Of a DNA stretch of 64,000 bases, positions 1-9,100 are shown one piece after another. Under the pieces are notes generated by a model. It made no database searches and was not told the DNA's origin. It saw only the letters and a program-made list of their open reading frames with translations. The position numbers and the translations under genes were made by a program. This DNA is from Candidatus Anammoxibacter sp. (GTDB taxonomy: Bacteria > Planctomycetota > Brocadiia > Brocadiales > Anammoxibacteraceae): contig JAIQZQ010000029.1 in NCBI GenBank assembly GCA_021777105.1, positions 124,001-188,000 on the forward strand. The letters are read 5' to 3'. The first letter of the stretch is position 1. Each line of letters begins with the position of its first letter.

Positions 1-62
1 TATTGCGCCAATATTATCAATGTCAAAATAACAGGCGTATAAATAATGTATTGTTTACGCAT
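1..62 (-). CDS. TonB-dependent receptor, N-terminal fragment (runs off the window)
   Basis: On the minus strand an ATG at 62 opens a frame that reads MRKQYIIYTPVILTLIILAQ to the window edge. This is nearly identical to the signal peptide of the TonB receptor encoded just upstream (95-2245), so a second, tandem paralogue begins here. Only 20 codons are visible. The 32-bp gap between the genes has no obvious terminator, so co-transcription with the upstream receptor is likely. Confidence 0.75.
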   Translation of the reverse strand, partial: MRKQYIIYTPVILTLIILAQ

Positions 63-94
63 AGCAAATTTATATAAAGTCCGCCGGAAAGTAT

Positions 95-2245
95 TTAGAA
101 ATCATACCCAACCTCAACAAAGAACGTCCTGCCGGGTCTGGGAAGATCCGTGGGTATAAAAGCTGCGGGATCATTGTAGTCCTTATCAAGCAGGTTGAAC
201 ATTGAAGCCTTAATTGTCATAGTTTTAAAAAACTCTTTTGCGGTTAATGTCAGGTTTAAAAGCGCATACCCCGGCGAATCATCCCTAGTGTCTACTTCAT
301 GCCGAATCCTTTCATCACTAATAAAGGCGTGAATATTTGCGTTTAGATATTTGCCTATGCCTGCGTTAACTCCAACATTTCCTTTGTGTCTTGGCTGCCC
401 GGTTATTGGGTCGCCCTTTGACTCAGCGTCCTGATAGGTGTAGTTTGCAAACGCCTGCGCCCCGTTCCACAAAAAGCCAAGATCTGCATTTGCCTCAAGC
501 TCAACGCCCTGTATGTTTGACCCGCCAAAGTTCCCAACAATACTGATATTGCTGCCTTCCTCCAGAGGTTCATAGCTTATCTGATCTCTTATAACATTAA
601 AAAAATAGTTCACATTTATATTTGTTATTTTTGAAAATTTATACCCCAACCCCACCTCATATGTCCTGATTGTTTCCGGTTGCAAGTCGGGAGAGCCCAG
701 TTCAACACTGTTATTTGTAAGGTATAGCTCTGCGAATGTGGGAGCGCGAAAAGCCTGACCGTACAGTGCCTTTAGAGTCGCTTTATCAATAAAGTTCCAG
801 ACAACGCCTAACCTCGGATTAGTTGTGCCCTCAAAATCGCTGTAATGGTCATGCCTGACGCCGATAGTTAATCCAAGGTCATCCGTTATATTCCATATAT
901 CCTGAAAATAGATCGCCCATATCTGCCTGGTCGCTTCACTTAACCAGTTTGCAGTGTCCGACACATTCCGCACAGTTCCTAAATAAGCTCCTGTTGCGGC
1001 GTCAGTGTTGGAATAGGTCTGCACATTATCCTGCTTTTCCCAAATGTAATTGAATCCAACAGTTAAATCGTTATTTTCAGATAGCGCATAATCAAATTGT
1101 ATATCAGAGCCCAACCTTCTGTTTGTCACAAATACGTCAAAAAGATGGCCGTCGGGAAATATTTCAATATCGCCGTCATTATCTAAATCCGCCGGAATAA
1201 CAAAACCGTCAGGCAATGTCTGCAGATCAAATTCCATATCATATTGGTCATAATATATTTTTGACGCAACAGCGGTCTTTTCGCCTATTTCAAAGGCATA
1301 AGAGAGTTCGCCCATAGCGTAATTAAGGAATTGATCTACATCATCCACCAAAATATCGTCCGGCCCGATAAACTGTTCTCTGTCTTTGTTTGTATACCGT
1401 CCTTTAAAACCAAAGCCGCCGTAAGAGGCTTTTATATAAGTGTCAAGCCTGTTTCTGCTGTCGTCGGTGTCGCCCGGAGCTAATGAAAAACGGTTGAAAA
1501 ATGGCTGGTTTGTCAATGCGTCTGTTTTTATCTCTTCACTAAGGCCGTTGGTGTTGTAATAATTTGCAAAGCCGTCTATATCTATGCCAAAGAATTTATC
1601 GCCGTAAAGGATGTTATACTCTTGCGTATCATAGCTGCCAAAACCTGTGGACACTTCAAGGCCGTCAATATCATCTGCTGTTTTAGTTATTATATTGACC
1701 ACTCCCAAAAAAGCATTTTCACCATAAAGAGCCGACCCGGGCCCGCGGATTATTTCAATCCTTTTTACATTTTTCAACGGAAGATCATCAAAGAACTCTC
1801 TGGCGCTTCCGGTAAAAGGCTCGTTTAGACTATGCCCGTCAACAAGGACTTTTACCTTATTAACAGAGCCAACAACACCCCTGACGCCATATGAAACTTG
1901 GCCGAGCCCCGGACTCTTTATTACATCAAACCCCGGAACCATTGCAAAAACTTCGGTTAATAGTCTTAAACCGCTATTTCTGATCTCCTCCTCGGTTATA
2001 ACCGTGACAATTGACGGAGCCTCGGAGACTTTCAGTTTGCTTTTAGTGGCAATGCTCACATAATCGGCTTCCGCATATAACCAGGCAAGCTCTTGATCTA
2101 ACGGATCAAGCTTGCTTTCTAACGAAACAGGATCGTCATTAGTATTGCCGGCGGCGAATGTGAATGATATTGAGCTAAATAGATAATGCGCCAATATTAT
2201 CAATGTCAAAATGACCGGCGTATAAATAGTGTGTTGTTTTTGCAT
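95..2245 (-). CDS. TonB-dependent outer-membrane receptor
   Basis: 716 residues. A signal peptide (hydrophobic stretch about residues 10-31) is followed by a plug domain (about 65-190, with the hallmark segments VTVITEEEIRNSG and RIEIIRGPGSALYGENAFLG). A 22-strand-type barrel ends in Phe (VEVGYDF), as expected for an outer-membrane protein handled by BAM. Proteins of this colicin-I-receptor-like class import siderophores, cobalamin or other scarce ligands using TonB/ExbBD energy. The substrate cannot be told from sequence. The gene is divergent from a serine hydrolase, and a tandem paralogue follows at the window edge. Two periplasmic binding-protein genes and a sensor kinase lie 10-16 kb away, a context often seen for regulated uptake systems. 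Confidence 0.93.
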   Translation of the reverse strand: MQKQHTIYTPVILTLIILAHYLFSSISFTFAAGNTNDDPVSLESKLDPLDQELAWLYAEADYVSIATKSKLKVSEAPSIVTVITEEEIRNSGLRLLTEVFAMVPGFDVIKSPGLGQVSYGVRGVVGSVNKVKVLVDGHSLNEPFTGSAREFFDDLPLKNVKRIEIIRGPGSALYGENAFLGVVNIITKTADDIDGLEVSTGFGSYDTQEYNILYGDKFFGIDIDGFANYYNTNGLSEEIKTDALTNQPFFNRFSLAPGDTDDSRNRLDTYIKASYGGFGFKGRYTNKDREQFIGPDDILVDDVDQFLNYAMGELSYAFEIGEKTAVASKIYYDQYDMEFDLQTLPDGFVIPADLDNDGDIEIFPDGHLFDVFVTNRRLGSDIQFDYALSENNDLTVGFNYIWEKQDNVQTYSNTDAATGAYLGTVRNVSDTANWLSEATRQIWAIYFQDIWNITDDLGLTIGVRHDHYSDFEGTTNPRLGVVWNFIDKATLKALYGQAFRAPTFAELYLTNNSVELGSPDLQPETIRTYEVGLGYKFSKITNINVNYFFNVIRDQISYEPLEEGSNISIVGNFGGSNIQGVELEANADLGFLWNGAQAFANYTYQDAESKGDPITGQPRHKGNVGVNAGIGKYLNANIHAFISDERIRHEVDTRDDSPGYALLNLTLTAKEFFKTMTIKASMFNLLDKDYNDPAAFIPTDLPRPGRTFFVEVGYDF

Positions 2246-2255
2246 AGTAAATTTG

Positions 2256-2291
2256 CTTCCGGTTCCTAAATCTCGGTTTGGGAACCGGAAG
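2256..2291 (-). promoter_or_regulatory. Leader hairpin overlapping the TonB receptor ribosome-binding site
   Basis: A perfect 11-bp inverted repeat (2256-2266 with 2281-2291, 14-nt loop) lies 10 nt before the receptor start codon on the minus strand. Its start-proximal arm contains the only Shine-Dalgarno-like bases (GGAAG). Folding would hide the ribosome-binding site. A role in translational control is inference. It could also be a copy of the palindromic repeats scattered through the window. Confidence 0.4.
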
Positions 2292-2361
2292 ACAACTTGG
2301 GCTCACGACCTCGCGCACATTTAATATGTCCCACAGGGCTTGCCAATAAAATTGTAAAATA

Positions 2362-2375
2362 TTGACTTAGATCAA
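2362..2375. promoter_or_regulatory. FNR/CRP-family-like operator in the divergent TonB/serine-hydrolase region
   Basis: The sequence TTGACTTAGATCAA is a TTGA-N6-TCAA dyad of the FNR/HcpR type. It closely resembles TTGACCTATATCAA upstream of hcp at 62896. It sits about 117 nt before the receptor start. A second dyad (TAAGAT-2-ATCTTA, 2420-2433) lies nearby. Binding is inferred from the motif only. Confidence 0.45.
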
Positions 2376-2661
2376 TGACTCATTTTATTTTACATGATAA
2401 TGTAATAACAAAAAAATTGTAAGATTGATCTTATGGCTGGGAAAGAAATAACCCGGCCTTTTTTCGCAAACCTATATAATAAGCGGCAAACGGCGCTTAT
2501 TTTACTTTAATAGCACAAGAATTTCCATTTTAAATCTTTTGACATCAATAGTTTATGCAGAAATAGCAGTTTTCCAATTCTTTAGACGAGTGTAATGTAG
2601 AAACAAATTAAGCGCCATATTATTGATATAATTTTCACTATAGAAAGGATTTAAATTTATT

Positions 2662-4485
2662 ATGAACAATAAAGGCAAAATGTTAATAAGAGTATTCGTT
2701 CAGAGCTCTTTATTTATAGCCCTGTTTCTGTTTACAGCACAAGCGCAAGATCAGGCGGGGTTTGAAACTCAATTAGACGCTTTTGTTAAAACCGAGATGG
2801 AGAAATCCGGCGCAAAGGGCCTTACATTAGCAATTGCGCAAAGTGATGGGACTATATATACTCAAGGTTACGGGCTTGCGGATGAAACAGCAAATAAACC
2901 TGTAACAACCAAAACCGTTTTTAGAATAGGTTCTCTCTCAAAAGTTTTTACTGCCCTCGGCATCATGAAGCTGCATGAAACAGGCAAGCTGAATATTGAC
3001 GCTCCTATGGTTGACGTCTTGCCTTCTTTTACAATTAAACCTGGACCGTTAACGCAAAACTCAACTAGTGGAGATATTACCCCACGTCACATGATGACAC
3101 AGCATTCAGGTCTGCCGTCGGATTACTTCCACAATAATTATACGGAATTTCCACCGTCGCTGGAAGAGTTCACGGATCAGTTTAAAAATGAATTCCTGGC
3201 TTACCCGGCCGGACATGTTTATTCATACTCTAACTCTGCGTTCACTATTTTGGGCCGGATAATTGAAGTTGCGGCGGAGACGCCGTTTGGCGACTATATG
3301 GACGAAGAATTGCTTTTAGCCTCAGGCATGAGCCTTTCGTCCTTCTATCTTAATGACAACATAAGTGACGAATTGTCCAAAGGTTATTTTAAAGGAGATG
3401 TAACTCCCTATATGATAATACCTGAAGTCCCTGCGGGAACTCTATACAGCAATGCCGACGATATGGCAAATTTCATGAATATGATCCTGAATAAAGGCTT
3501 GTTTTCAGAAAAAAGAGTTATAGAAGAAGATACATTGGAAGAGATGTTTCGCCTGCAAAATAGTGACAATGAACGAGACCGGGAAACCGGCAGGAAAAGA
3601 GGACTGGGTTGGGCTATCAACGAAGATTACGCAGGAAAATCATTTGGGTGGGAAGGCAGCACGGCAATTTTCCATAGTAATGTGGAGATCATACCTGAAC
3701 AGGATTTAGGAGTTTTTGTTTCAATTAACACTGCGGAAGGCGCCGGAAGCATGCGTAGAATTGCGGCATTTGCGCTTGAAAAGGCTTTGGAATTGTTGCG
3801 AAACGTGGAAAAATCTGTTGAACAGGCTGAAGTTAAAGTTCGTATTCCCGTTCCATGGTCAACTGAAGAGTTGAGAAAACATCCAGGCGCTTATAGCTTC
3901 GCAGGCGGCGGAGGCCTTTTTCAGGTTAATCGTGTTGAAAGAAAACTAGAGGCTTTTTTTCGTGGACAACAATTTAATTTAATTCTTATGAGCGATGGCG
4001 CTATTTTATTAGGGGTTCCTGAACAATTACGCCCAATACCAGGCCTTACCCTGACTTTTAAAACAATCACGGATGGCGATGTGGCAATTATTCACGATGT
4101 TAATAATCCAGATTCACTCATGCTTCGTGTCCCTCCAACTAATATATCAAAGATCTGGTCATCCAGGACAGGAATTTACTTTAACGACAACCAGGGAAAC
4201 CTGGCAACCACCGGTATTATATTGAGTATGCAAAAAGGACAGCTAATCGCTCACATAATGTCTCCAGGGGTACTTTTTGGCACAGGCGGGTATATGGAGT
4301 TTATATTGATTCCTTACGACGATAACCATGCCTATATCCATGGGCTTGGACGCAATGGCGGTGAAACTGTGCGAGTGGATGAAGCCGGCAATATAATTGT
4401 CATGGGCAACCGTATGATTAAAGCTTCACTGTTAAACCCAAAATCTTTTGATTTGCAAAATGGTTATTTCCCCAGGCTTAATTAA
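2662..4485 (+). CDS. Secreted serine hydrolase of the class C beta-lactamase/penicillin-binding family
   Basis: 607 residues with a signal peptide ending near AQAQD (residue 30). The family's catalytic motifs are visible: SLSK at 91-94 (nucleophile Ser and general-base Lys) and YSN at 189-191. A GWEGS segment near residue 330 takes the place of the KTG/HxG box. The 200-residue C-terminal extension beyond the hydrolase fold is typical of the longer esterase/D-aminopeptidase-like members, so true beta-lactamase activity should not be assumed. An AGAAAGGA ribosome-binding site precedes the ATG. The gene is divergent from the TonB receptor. A decayed copy of its 3' end lies at 9529-9904, showing that the divergent pair was once duplicated. 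Confidence 0.85.
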   Translation: MNNKGKMLIRVFVQSSLFIALFLFTAQAQDQAGFETQLDAFVKTEMEKSGAKGLTLAIAQSDGTIYTQGYGLADETANKPVTTKTVFRIGSLSKVFTALGIMKLHETGKLNIDAPMVDVLPSFTIKPGPLTQNSTSGDITPRHMMTQHSGLPSDYFHNNYTEFPPSLEEFTDQFKNEFLAYPAGHVYSYSNSAFTILGRIIEVAAETPFGDYMDEELLLASGMSLSSFYLNDNISDELSKGYFKGDVTPYMIIPEVPAGTLYSNADDMANFMNMILNKGLFSEKRVIEEDTLEEMFRLQNSDNERDRETGRKRGLGWAINEDYAGKSFGWEGSTAIFHSNVEIIPEQDLGVFVSINTAEGAGSMRRIAAFALEKALELLRNVEKSVEQAEVKVRIPVPWSTEELRKHPGAYSFAGGGGLFQVNRVERKLEAFFRGQQFNLILMSDGAILLGVPEQLRPIPGLTLTFKTITDGDVAIIHDVNNPDSLMLRVPPTNISKIWSSRTGIYFNDNQGNLATTGIILSMQKGQLIAHIMSPGVLFGTGGYMEFILIPYDDNHAYIHGLGRNGGETVRVDEAGNIIVMGNRMIKASLLNPKSFDLQNGYFPRLN

Positions 4486-5307
4486 GAGCCTATGTTAAAA
4501 ATTAAGGATTAATAAATAGTTTCTAAGTTCAAGCTGATTTTCAGAATAAATAAAAATATTCATTATATCCCCTTTATTAAGAGGGGAATCAGGGGAGTGT
4601 TATTAACTCGGCTTTTAAAATCATTAAATAAAATTCAACGCATCCCCCTAAAACACACTTCTTTACACACCCCTTGTCCCCATAGGTGTTAGGTTAGGAC
4701 AAAACGTAGATGTGTTATTTTGAGAACGAAAAGTAATGATTAGCAAGAAGAACAGGCATCCAGCCTGTTCTTCTTGCAGCTTTTAGCGCAATAGGCATCC
4801 CTGCCTGTTGTCAATATGCCAGGCTGAAAGCCGACCTATAGATGGCGTAAATTTTTGCAAACATTGGCGTGATAAAAGAAACAGGCTGGAAGCCTGTTCC
4901 ACTGCTAATCACGCTTTGCGGTTTTAGAAACAATAAATTTTACCGTAACTCGTTATATATAGATACGTTATGACGAATTAAACAATTTTCACCCCCCACC
5001 TATGCCCTTGTCCCCCTCTTGATAGAAGAGAGGCCGTCTGTGATTTTTCACTTTAACGTTCAAATTTAACAATGATGGGCGTATGTTTTTTTGAAAACAG
5101 TTTGAACTTTCGATAATTGTTTGGACTCAACTACGTATACAATCCTTAATGTTAGACATTCTACACCACCCATTAAAAAAATTTTCAATTTTGTAATAGG
5201 ATATGGTATGATACCGACACCTTTATTTAAAGCTTTTCTCCCTTTATAGCTAAACTGTTTTGGGGAAGAGCCGAATTTTATCATTTATTACTTTCACTTG
5301 TAATGAC
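4486..5307. other. Gene-free spacer with palindromic repeats
   Basis: No convincing gene. It holds copies of the window's dispersed repeats: 'aggcatcc..gcctg' hairpin units (about 4744-4812 and 4880-4900) and degenerate 'cccctctt..aagagggg' units (4565-4600, 5005-5035). No ribosome-binding site of note precedes the next gene. Confidence 0.6.
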
Positions 5308-7107
5308 ATGAACAACGATAACCCAAGGGTCTATATCTCTTATTCGCACGGTTCGCCATCTCACAACAAATGGGTTCAAAAACTTGCAGAGAGCCTTCGT
5401 TTGGACGGAGTAGATATAATTCTTGACCAGTGGAATCTTCAACCGGGTGACGACATCAGGCAGACCCAGAAAAAGTGGATGACCGAAAGCGATTCAGTCA
5501 TCCTAATTCTGACAGATGGGTATCTCCGAAAAGTTGAGAAACTGGGTTCCGGTGTCGGATTCGAATTCACTTTCGTTATAGATTATCTGGCTTCGAAAAA
5601 AAAATGTCCGCGAATTATCCCTTTGGATTGTGGTTTGCTATTAGAGCCCCTACCTGCTATTCTCCAAGGCCGATATATACTTAAATTTATACCCCCGAAG
5701 ATCGACACGGAATCATACAAACGACTTGTAGATGCTTTACTAGCGCGTGAAAAAGAGCCTGTATTAGGCAAACCAGACGCTAAACCACTAAAGAAGATAA
5801 AACCGTTTGACAAAAGATCGCAAACCATATTGCGCCGGCTCAAAGTGAACAATTTCCGAGGTTTTAAATCATTTGAATTGACATTCCCATTGCCAAAACA
5901 GACAAGCAATGGGCAATGGACTGTCTTGCTGGGTGACAACGGCGTTGGCAAAACTAGTCTGCTGTGGGCCATCGCCCTTGCGCTGACCAATGAAGAACTT
6001 GGCCATGCCGTGCTCGCCGGCCTTCCATCACTTCTTAAGCGCACAGGAAGTAAAGGGGCGCAAGTAATAGTTGATGCTAATGAATACGAATTTGATTGTC
6101 AGATTAAGCAAGTGCAACAACGTGAAAAACTAATTACACATTCCGAGGTTTCGGATTTTCCTGTGTTTGGATATGGGACGGGACGCGGTTCGGCTTTAGG
6201 TGGAGCGAATCGAGCGGTGGAATTGAACCGGCCTCTTGACTCAATCGGCACACTCTTTGGCCTACCCTCGAATCTCATTCACGCCGAGACCTGGCTGAGA
6301 GAGCTGGAACACCGGTCGTTGAAACGCAAGTCCAGTAAGGACGAGGACCTGTTCACGTGTATAATAGACACACTACTGCAACTGCTTCCCGGCGTGAATG
6401 CTATGGAAGTAATGTCAAACGACGTGATTGTTCGCGGCCCAATTATCGGAGAGTGCAGTATTGCTTCCCTCAGCGACGGCTACCTCACGACAATCGGATG
6501 GGTTCTGGACCTGATAGCGCGATGGACTCATGAAGCAGAACGAGCCGATATCAAAATCAAGCCTGGATTCAACAAACAGATGACAGGGATTGTCCTGATC
6601 GATGAACTTGATTTACACTTACATCCTCGCTGGCAGATGCATATCATCAGCGACTTGCGCAAGGCTTTCCCGAAGATGAGTTTTATCGTGACGACTCATA
6701 ATCCACTAACCCTCCTTGGCGCTGAACCCGGTGAAATACATGTAATTCGGCGCGATGAAGATCAACTTAAAGTTACCCAAGAGGATATTTCTCCCGGAAT
6801 CCGCGCAGACCAAGTCCTTACAGGAATTTGGTTTGGGCTATCATCCACGCTAGACGAGGAAACACGCAGCATGCTTGATGGACATCGGCGTATGTTAAGT
6901 AAGGGCACAAAGCGGTCTGACGCCAAACGAAAGAAACTTGAGCGGGATCTACGACAACGGCTCGGCAGTTTCGCAGACACATCCGAGGACCGCCTAGCTC
7001 TGGAAATAGCCGCCGAGCACATGAATGACGGGTTTCGCAGCCTGACTCCCAATGAACGAGAAGAGGTGCAAAAAAAGATCAAACATGCCATGGAGGTTGG
7101 CAAATGA
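5308..7107 (+). CDS. SEFIR domain fused to a PtuA-like ABC/AAA ATPase (defence candidate)
   Basis: 599 residues from the ATG at 5308, which places the SEFIR fold immediately at the N-terminus. A TTG 48 nt upstream is possible but less likely. The SEFIR/TIR-like domain (about 5-150) shows RVYISYSHGS, LDQWNLQPGDD and the S/D-rich ILILTDGY strand. The ATPase domain has Walker A GDNGVGKTS (209-217), an ABC-signature-like SLSDGY, Walker B with IDELD (D432, E433) and an H-loop TTHNP, matching the AAA_15/AAA_21 type of Septu PtuA. Its stop overlaps the start of an HNH nuclease gene (ATGA). SEFIR domains in bacteria act as NAD-cleaving or signalling modules in anti-phage defence. The combination suggests an abortive-infection ATPase sensor. 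GC content looks higher than in the neighbours, suggesting transfer. Confidence 0.85.
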   Translation: MNNDNPRVYISYSHGSPSHNKWVQKLAESLRLDGVDIILDQWNLQPGDDIRQTQKKWMTESDSVILILTDGYLRKVEKLGSGVGFEFTFVIDYLASKKKCPRIIPLDCGLLLEPLPAILQGRYILKFIPPKIDTESYKRLVDALLAREKEPVLGKPDAKPLKKIKPFDKRSQTILRRLKVNNFRGFKSFELTFPLPKQTSNGQWTVLLGDNGVGKTSLLWAIALALTNEELGHAVLAGLPSLLKRTGSKGAQVIVDANEYEFDCQIKQVQQREKLITHSEVSDFPVFGYGTGRGSALGGANRAVELNRPLDSIGTLFGLPSNLIHAETWLRELEHRSLKRKSSKDEDLFTCIIDTLLQLLPGVNAMEVMSNDVIVRGPIIGECSIASLSDGYLTTIGWVLDLIARWTHEAERADIKIKPGFNKQMTGIVLIDELDLHLHPRWQMHIISDLRKAFPKMSFIVTTHNPLTLLGAEPGEIHVIRRDEDQLKVTQEDISPGIRADQVLTGIWFGLSSTLDEETRSMLDGHRRMLSKGTKRSDAKRKKLERDLRQRLGSFADTSEDRLALEIAAEHMNDGFRSLTPNEREEVQKKIKHAMEVGK

Positions 7108-7934
7108 TGCTTTTTGGCGACCGTCCGACAAATGGGCAAGCTGCGTTTGAACAAAAAACGATGTCTCATAAAAAGGCCCTCAGTGATAAGGTAAAAGATG
7201 ATGATTCCCCGGATTATTCGGAAATCAATAAGTATATTAAAGCAAAGCCTAACCAAATCTGGGGAGATATAAAAGTATACTTTATGAAGGCGCAAAACCG
7301 TAAATGTGGTTTTTGTGAGGTTAAACTCACGGAGTCAACCGGCGACGTCGAGCACTATCGGCCAAAGAACGCAATTTGGAATCTCCGGGCAAAAGGGAGG
7401 GAGCTAAATGACCTGGTTAATATCAGGGGCCGCAAATACTACAAGATTTACGAGTCCGGTTACTGGTGGCTAGCTTATTCCTGGAATAATTATTTGGTCG
7501 CGTGCCCCACTTGTAACCAGAAGTGGAAAAGCGCGCTTTTTCCTATTTCTGGAAAGCGTCGCCGCCCGCCGAAACAAGGCGATGAATTAACAGAGACACC
7601 TCTCTTGTTAGATCCATTCGGCAAACGTAATCCATCCAAACATTTGAGTTTTGATGACTTGGGACAAATTGAAGCTTACGAAAACAGCCGGATAGGAAAA
7701 AAAACAATTGAAACCTGTGGCTTGGATCGAGAGAGCCTGCGGAGTTCGCGATTTGAAAAATCAAAGCGCGCTCATCGCTTGGTTCAGCAATTTAGCGCAG
7801 CGATCGATACCAACGAGATAAAAGAGATTCTGGAAGACTTCATGGAATTGGGCAACACTGATTATATTCACTCTGGAATGGTCCGCGCCATCTTTGAACA
7901 GGAGATCGGAATTAGCTGGAGTACACTAAAGTAA
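7104..7934 (+). CDS. HNH endonuclease, PtuB-like
   Basis: 276 residues. It carries the zinc/HNH framework of the TIGR02646/PtuB family: C68-x2-C71, the catalytic-motif segment DVEHYRPK with His84, then ACPTCNQ with C134-x2-C137 and Asn138. A strong GGAGG lies 8 nt before the ATG, inside the ATPase gene, and the 4-nt ATGA overlap implies translational coupling. In Septu systems PtuA (ATPase) and PtuB (HNH) form one complex that cleaves nucleic acid upon infection. Here PtuB is expected to be the nuclease effector of the SEFIR-ATPase. The family assignment is firm. The specific system type is inference. Confidence 0.87.
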   Translation: MMLFGDRPTNGQAAFEQKTMSHKKALSDKVKDDDSPDYSEINKYIKAKPNQIWGDIKVYFMKAQNRKCGFCEVKLTESTGDVEHYRPKNAIWNLRAKGRELNDLVNIRGRKYYKIYESGYWWLAYSWNNYLVACPTCNQKWKSALFPISGKRRRPPKQGDELTETPLLLDPFGKRNPSKHLSFDDLGQIEAYENSRIGKKTIETCGLDRESLRSSRFEKSKRAHRLVQQFSAAIDTNEIKEILEDFMELGNTDYIHSGMVRAIFEQEIGISWSTLK

Positions 7935-8213
7935 AAAAAACAAAAGCCGTTACGAAGTTTCTTTCAAGGATAATTTTATCTGGTTTTTTGTTAACGGCAG
8001 AGTCCATAAGCTAATTGGCTCAACTTTGAAGTAATCTTCAATTGTCACTCCTCAACGTGGCTTAGGCCGCTAATCCGGCACGCATCATTCATATTGTCCA
8101 AATCTGACCATATGTGTATAATGAACAACTTCAATTCATTTATGGACACAGCCAGATTCAATTTAAGACACGACATTTTATAGTAAAATACAATGACAGA
8201 AGATGGCTGTGTT

Positions 8214-8365
8214 TTAAAAACCATACCCAACTTCAACAAAGAAAGTCCTGCCGGGCCAGGGAATGTCATTTGGTATAGAGTTTGCCAGAGTTGGATCGTT
8301 GCAACCTTTGTCAAACAGATTAAACATTGAAGCTTGACTGCCATATTCTTGAAAAACTCTTTAAA
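8214..8365 (-). pseudogene. 3' remnant of a TonB receptor gene
   Basis: Read on the minus strand, this stretch encodes a C-terminal receptor end closely matching the intact receptor (95-2245), including SMFNLFDKG, PGRTFFVEVGYGF and a TAA stop. A one-base deletion near 8333 breaks the frame between EFFKNMAVK and ASMFN. No upstream receptor sequence remains. Confidence 0.8.
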
Positions 8366-8530
8366 TGTTGGTTATAGCGTCGTTCGTAGGGAACGCAAAA
8401 GATTATATAGGAAGATAAAAGAAGATCGAAACGAATTTGTCATGGCCCCATATGCATACCATTTTATTCGTGAAAATCAGAGTTCTATGTTTTTACCAGA
8501 AAATTGAACTATCTTATTCTTTGAAAATTA

Positions 8531-8803
8531 ATGGCAAAGTCGGATATAATCCAGAAAAATGAAAGGTTACTACAATTGAGAGAGGAACAAAAAATGCCAT
8601 TTATTACAACAGCAGAAAGAATAGGAATGGATAAGGAAGCAAAGTCCTTAGTTATACGTCAATTAAGCAAAAAGTTTAAAGATTTAGATGATGGAATAAA
8701 AACACAAATAGACGAACTGGGAATAACTGAAGTAGAAAACTTAAGTGAGGATTTATTGGATATGTCAGGTATAGAAGATTTGAATAACTGGCTTAACCGT
8801 TAA
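8531..8803 (+). pseudogene. C-terminal fragment of an Rpn-family nuclease (DUF4351-like tail)
   Basis: 90 residues resembling the tail of Rpn/PD-(D/E)XK 'recombination-promoting nuclease' proteins. FITTAERIGMDKEAK is followed by a DUF4351-like module with SLVIRQLSKKFKDL and a repeating Leu/Ile pattern to LNNWLNR. No nuclease domain precedes it: an in-frame TGA lies just before the ATG. It is therefore probably a truncated gene. A free-standing DUF4351 protein is an alternative. Confidence 0.6.
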
Positions 8804-8929
8804 AGGGCAAGCCCAGTGACACATCTCTTAAATGTTAAGTATTCAAACGCTCAGGGTCAGCCCCAGAAAACAAAATACAACGATGGGTCTGCATTATTGT
8901 GGAACGCGCCCACACTACATTTCAGGTTG

Positions 8930-9100
8930 AAATATTTGTATCTATTCAGAGTGTTTTCACATGTCTTATACGCACCCCTAAATCCCCTCTTATTAGAGGG
9001 GCCCTGTGGAAATGAATCCGATTTATTATCCCCTCTAAAAAGAGGGGTGGCCGCTTGGCGGACGGGGTGTGTAATTTACGCTGAATAGATACAAATATTT
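8930..9100. mobile_element. 171-bp MITE-like element with 20-bp terminal inverted repeats
   Basis: The ends are perfect inverted repeats: AAATATTTGTATCTATTCAG at 8930-8949 and its reverse complement at 9081-9100. The core (about 8967-9074) is itself palindromic (cacccct..aggggtg) and shares its sequence with 44642-44749. It lies inside the decayed TonB/serine-hydrolase copy. No coding capacity. Confidence 0.65.

Noticed and set aside
2662-4485. Annotation as an antibiotic-resistance beta-lactamase
   Set aside because: SxxK and YxN motifs are shared by esterases and peptidases of the same fold. The length and extra C-terminal domain argue against a dedicated AmpC.
8352-8510. Possible 52-codon plus-strand frame (VVRRERKRLYRKIKEDR)
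   Set aside because: TTG start without ribosome-binding site, overlapping the TonB remnant. No family resemblance.
8816-9088. 90-codon plus-strand open frame
   Set aside because: Most of it lies in the 171-bp MITE-like element, and the amino-acid composition is not protein-like.
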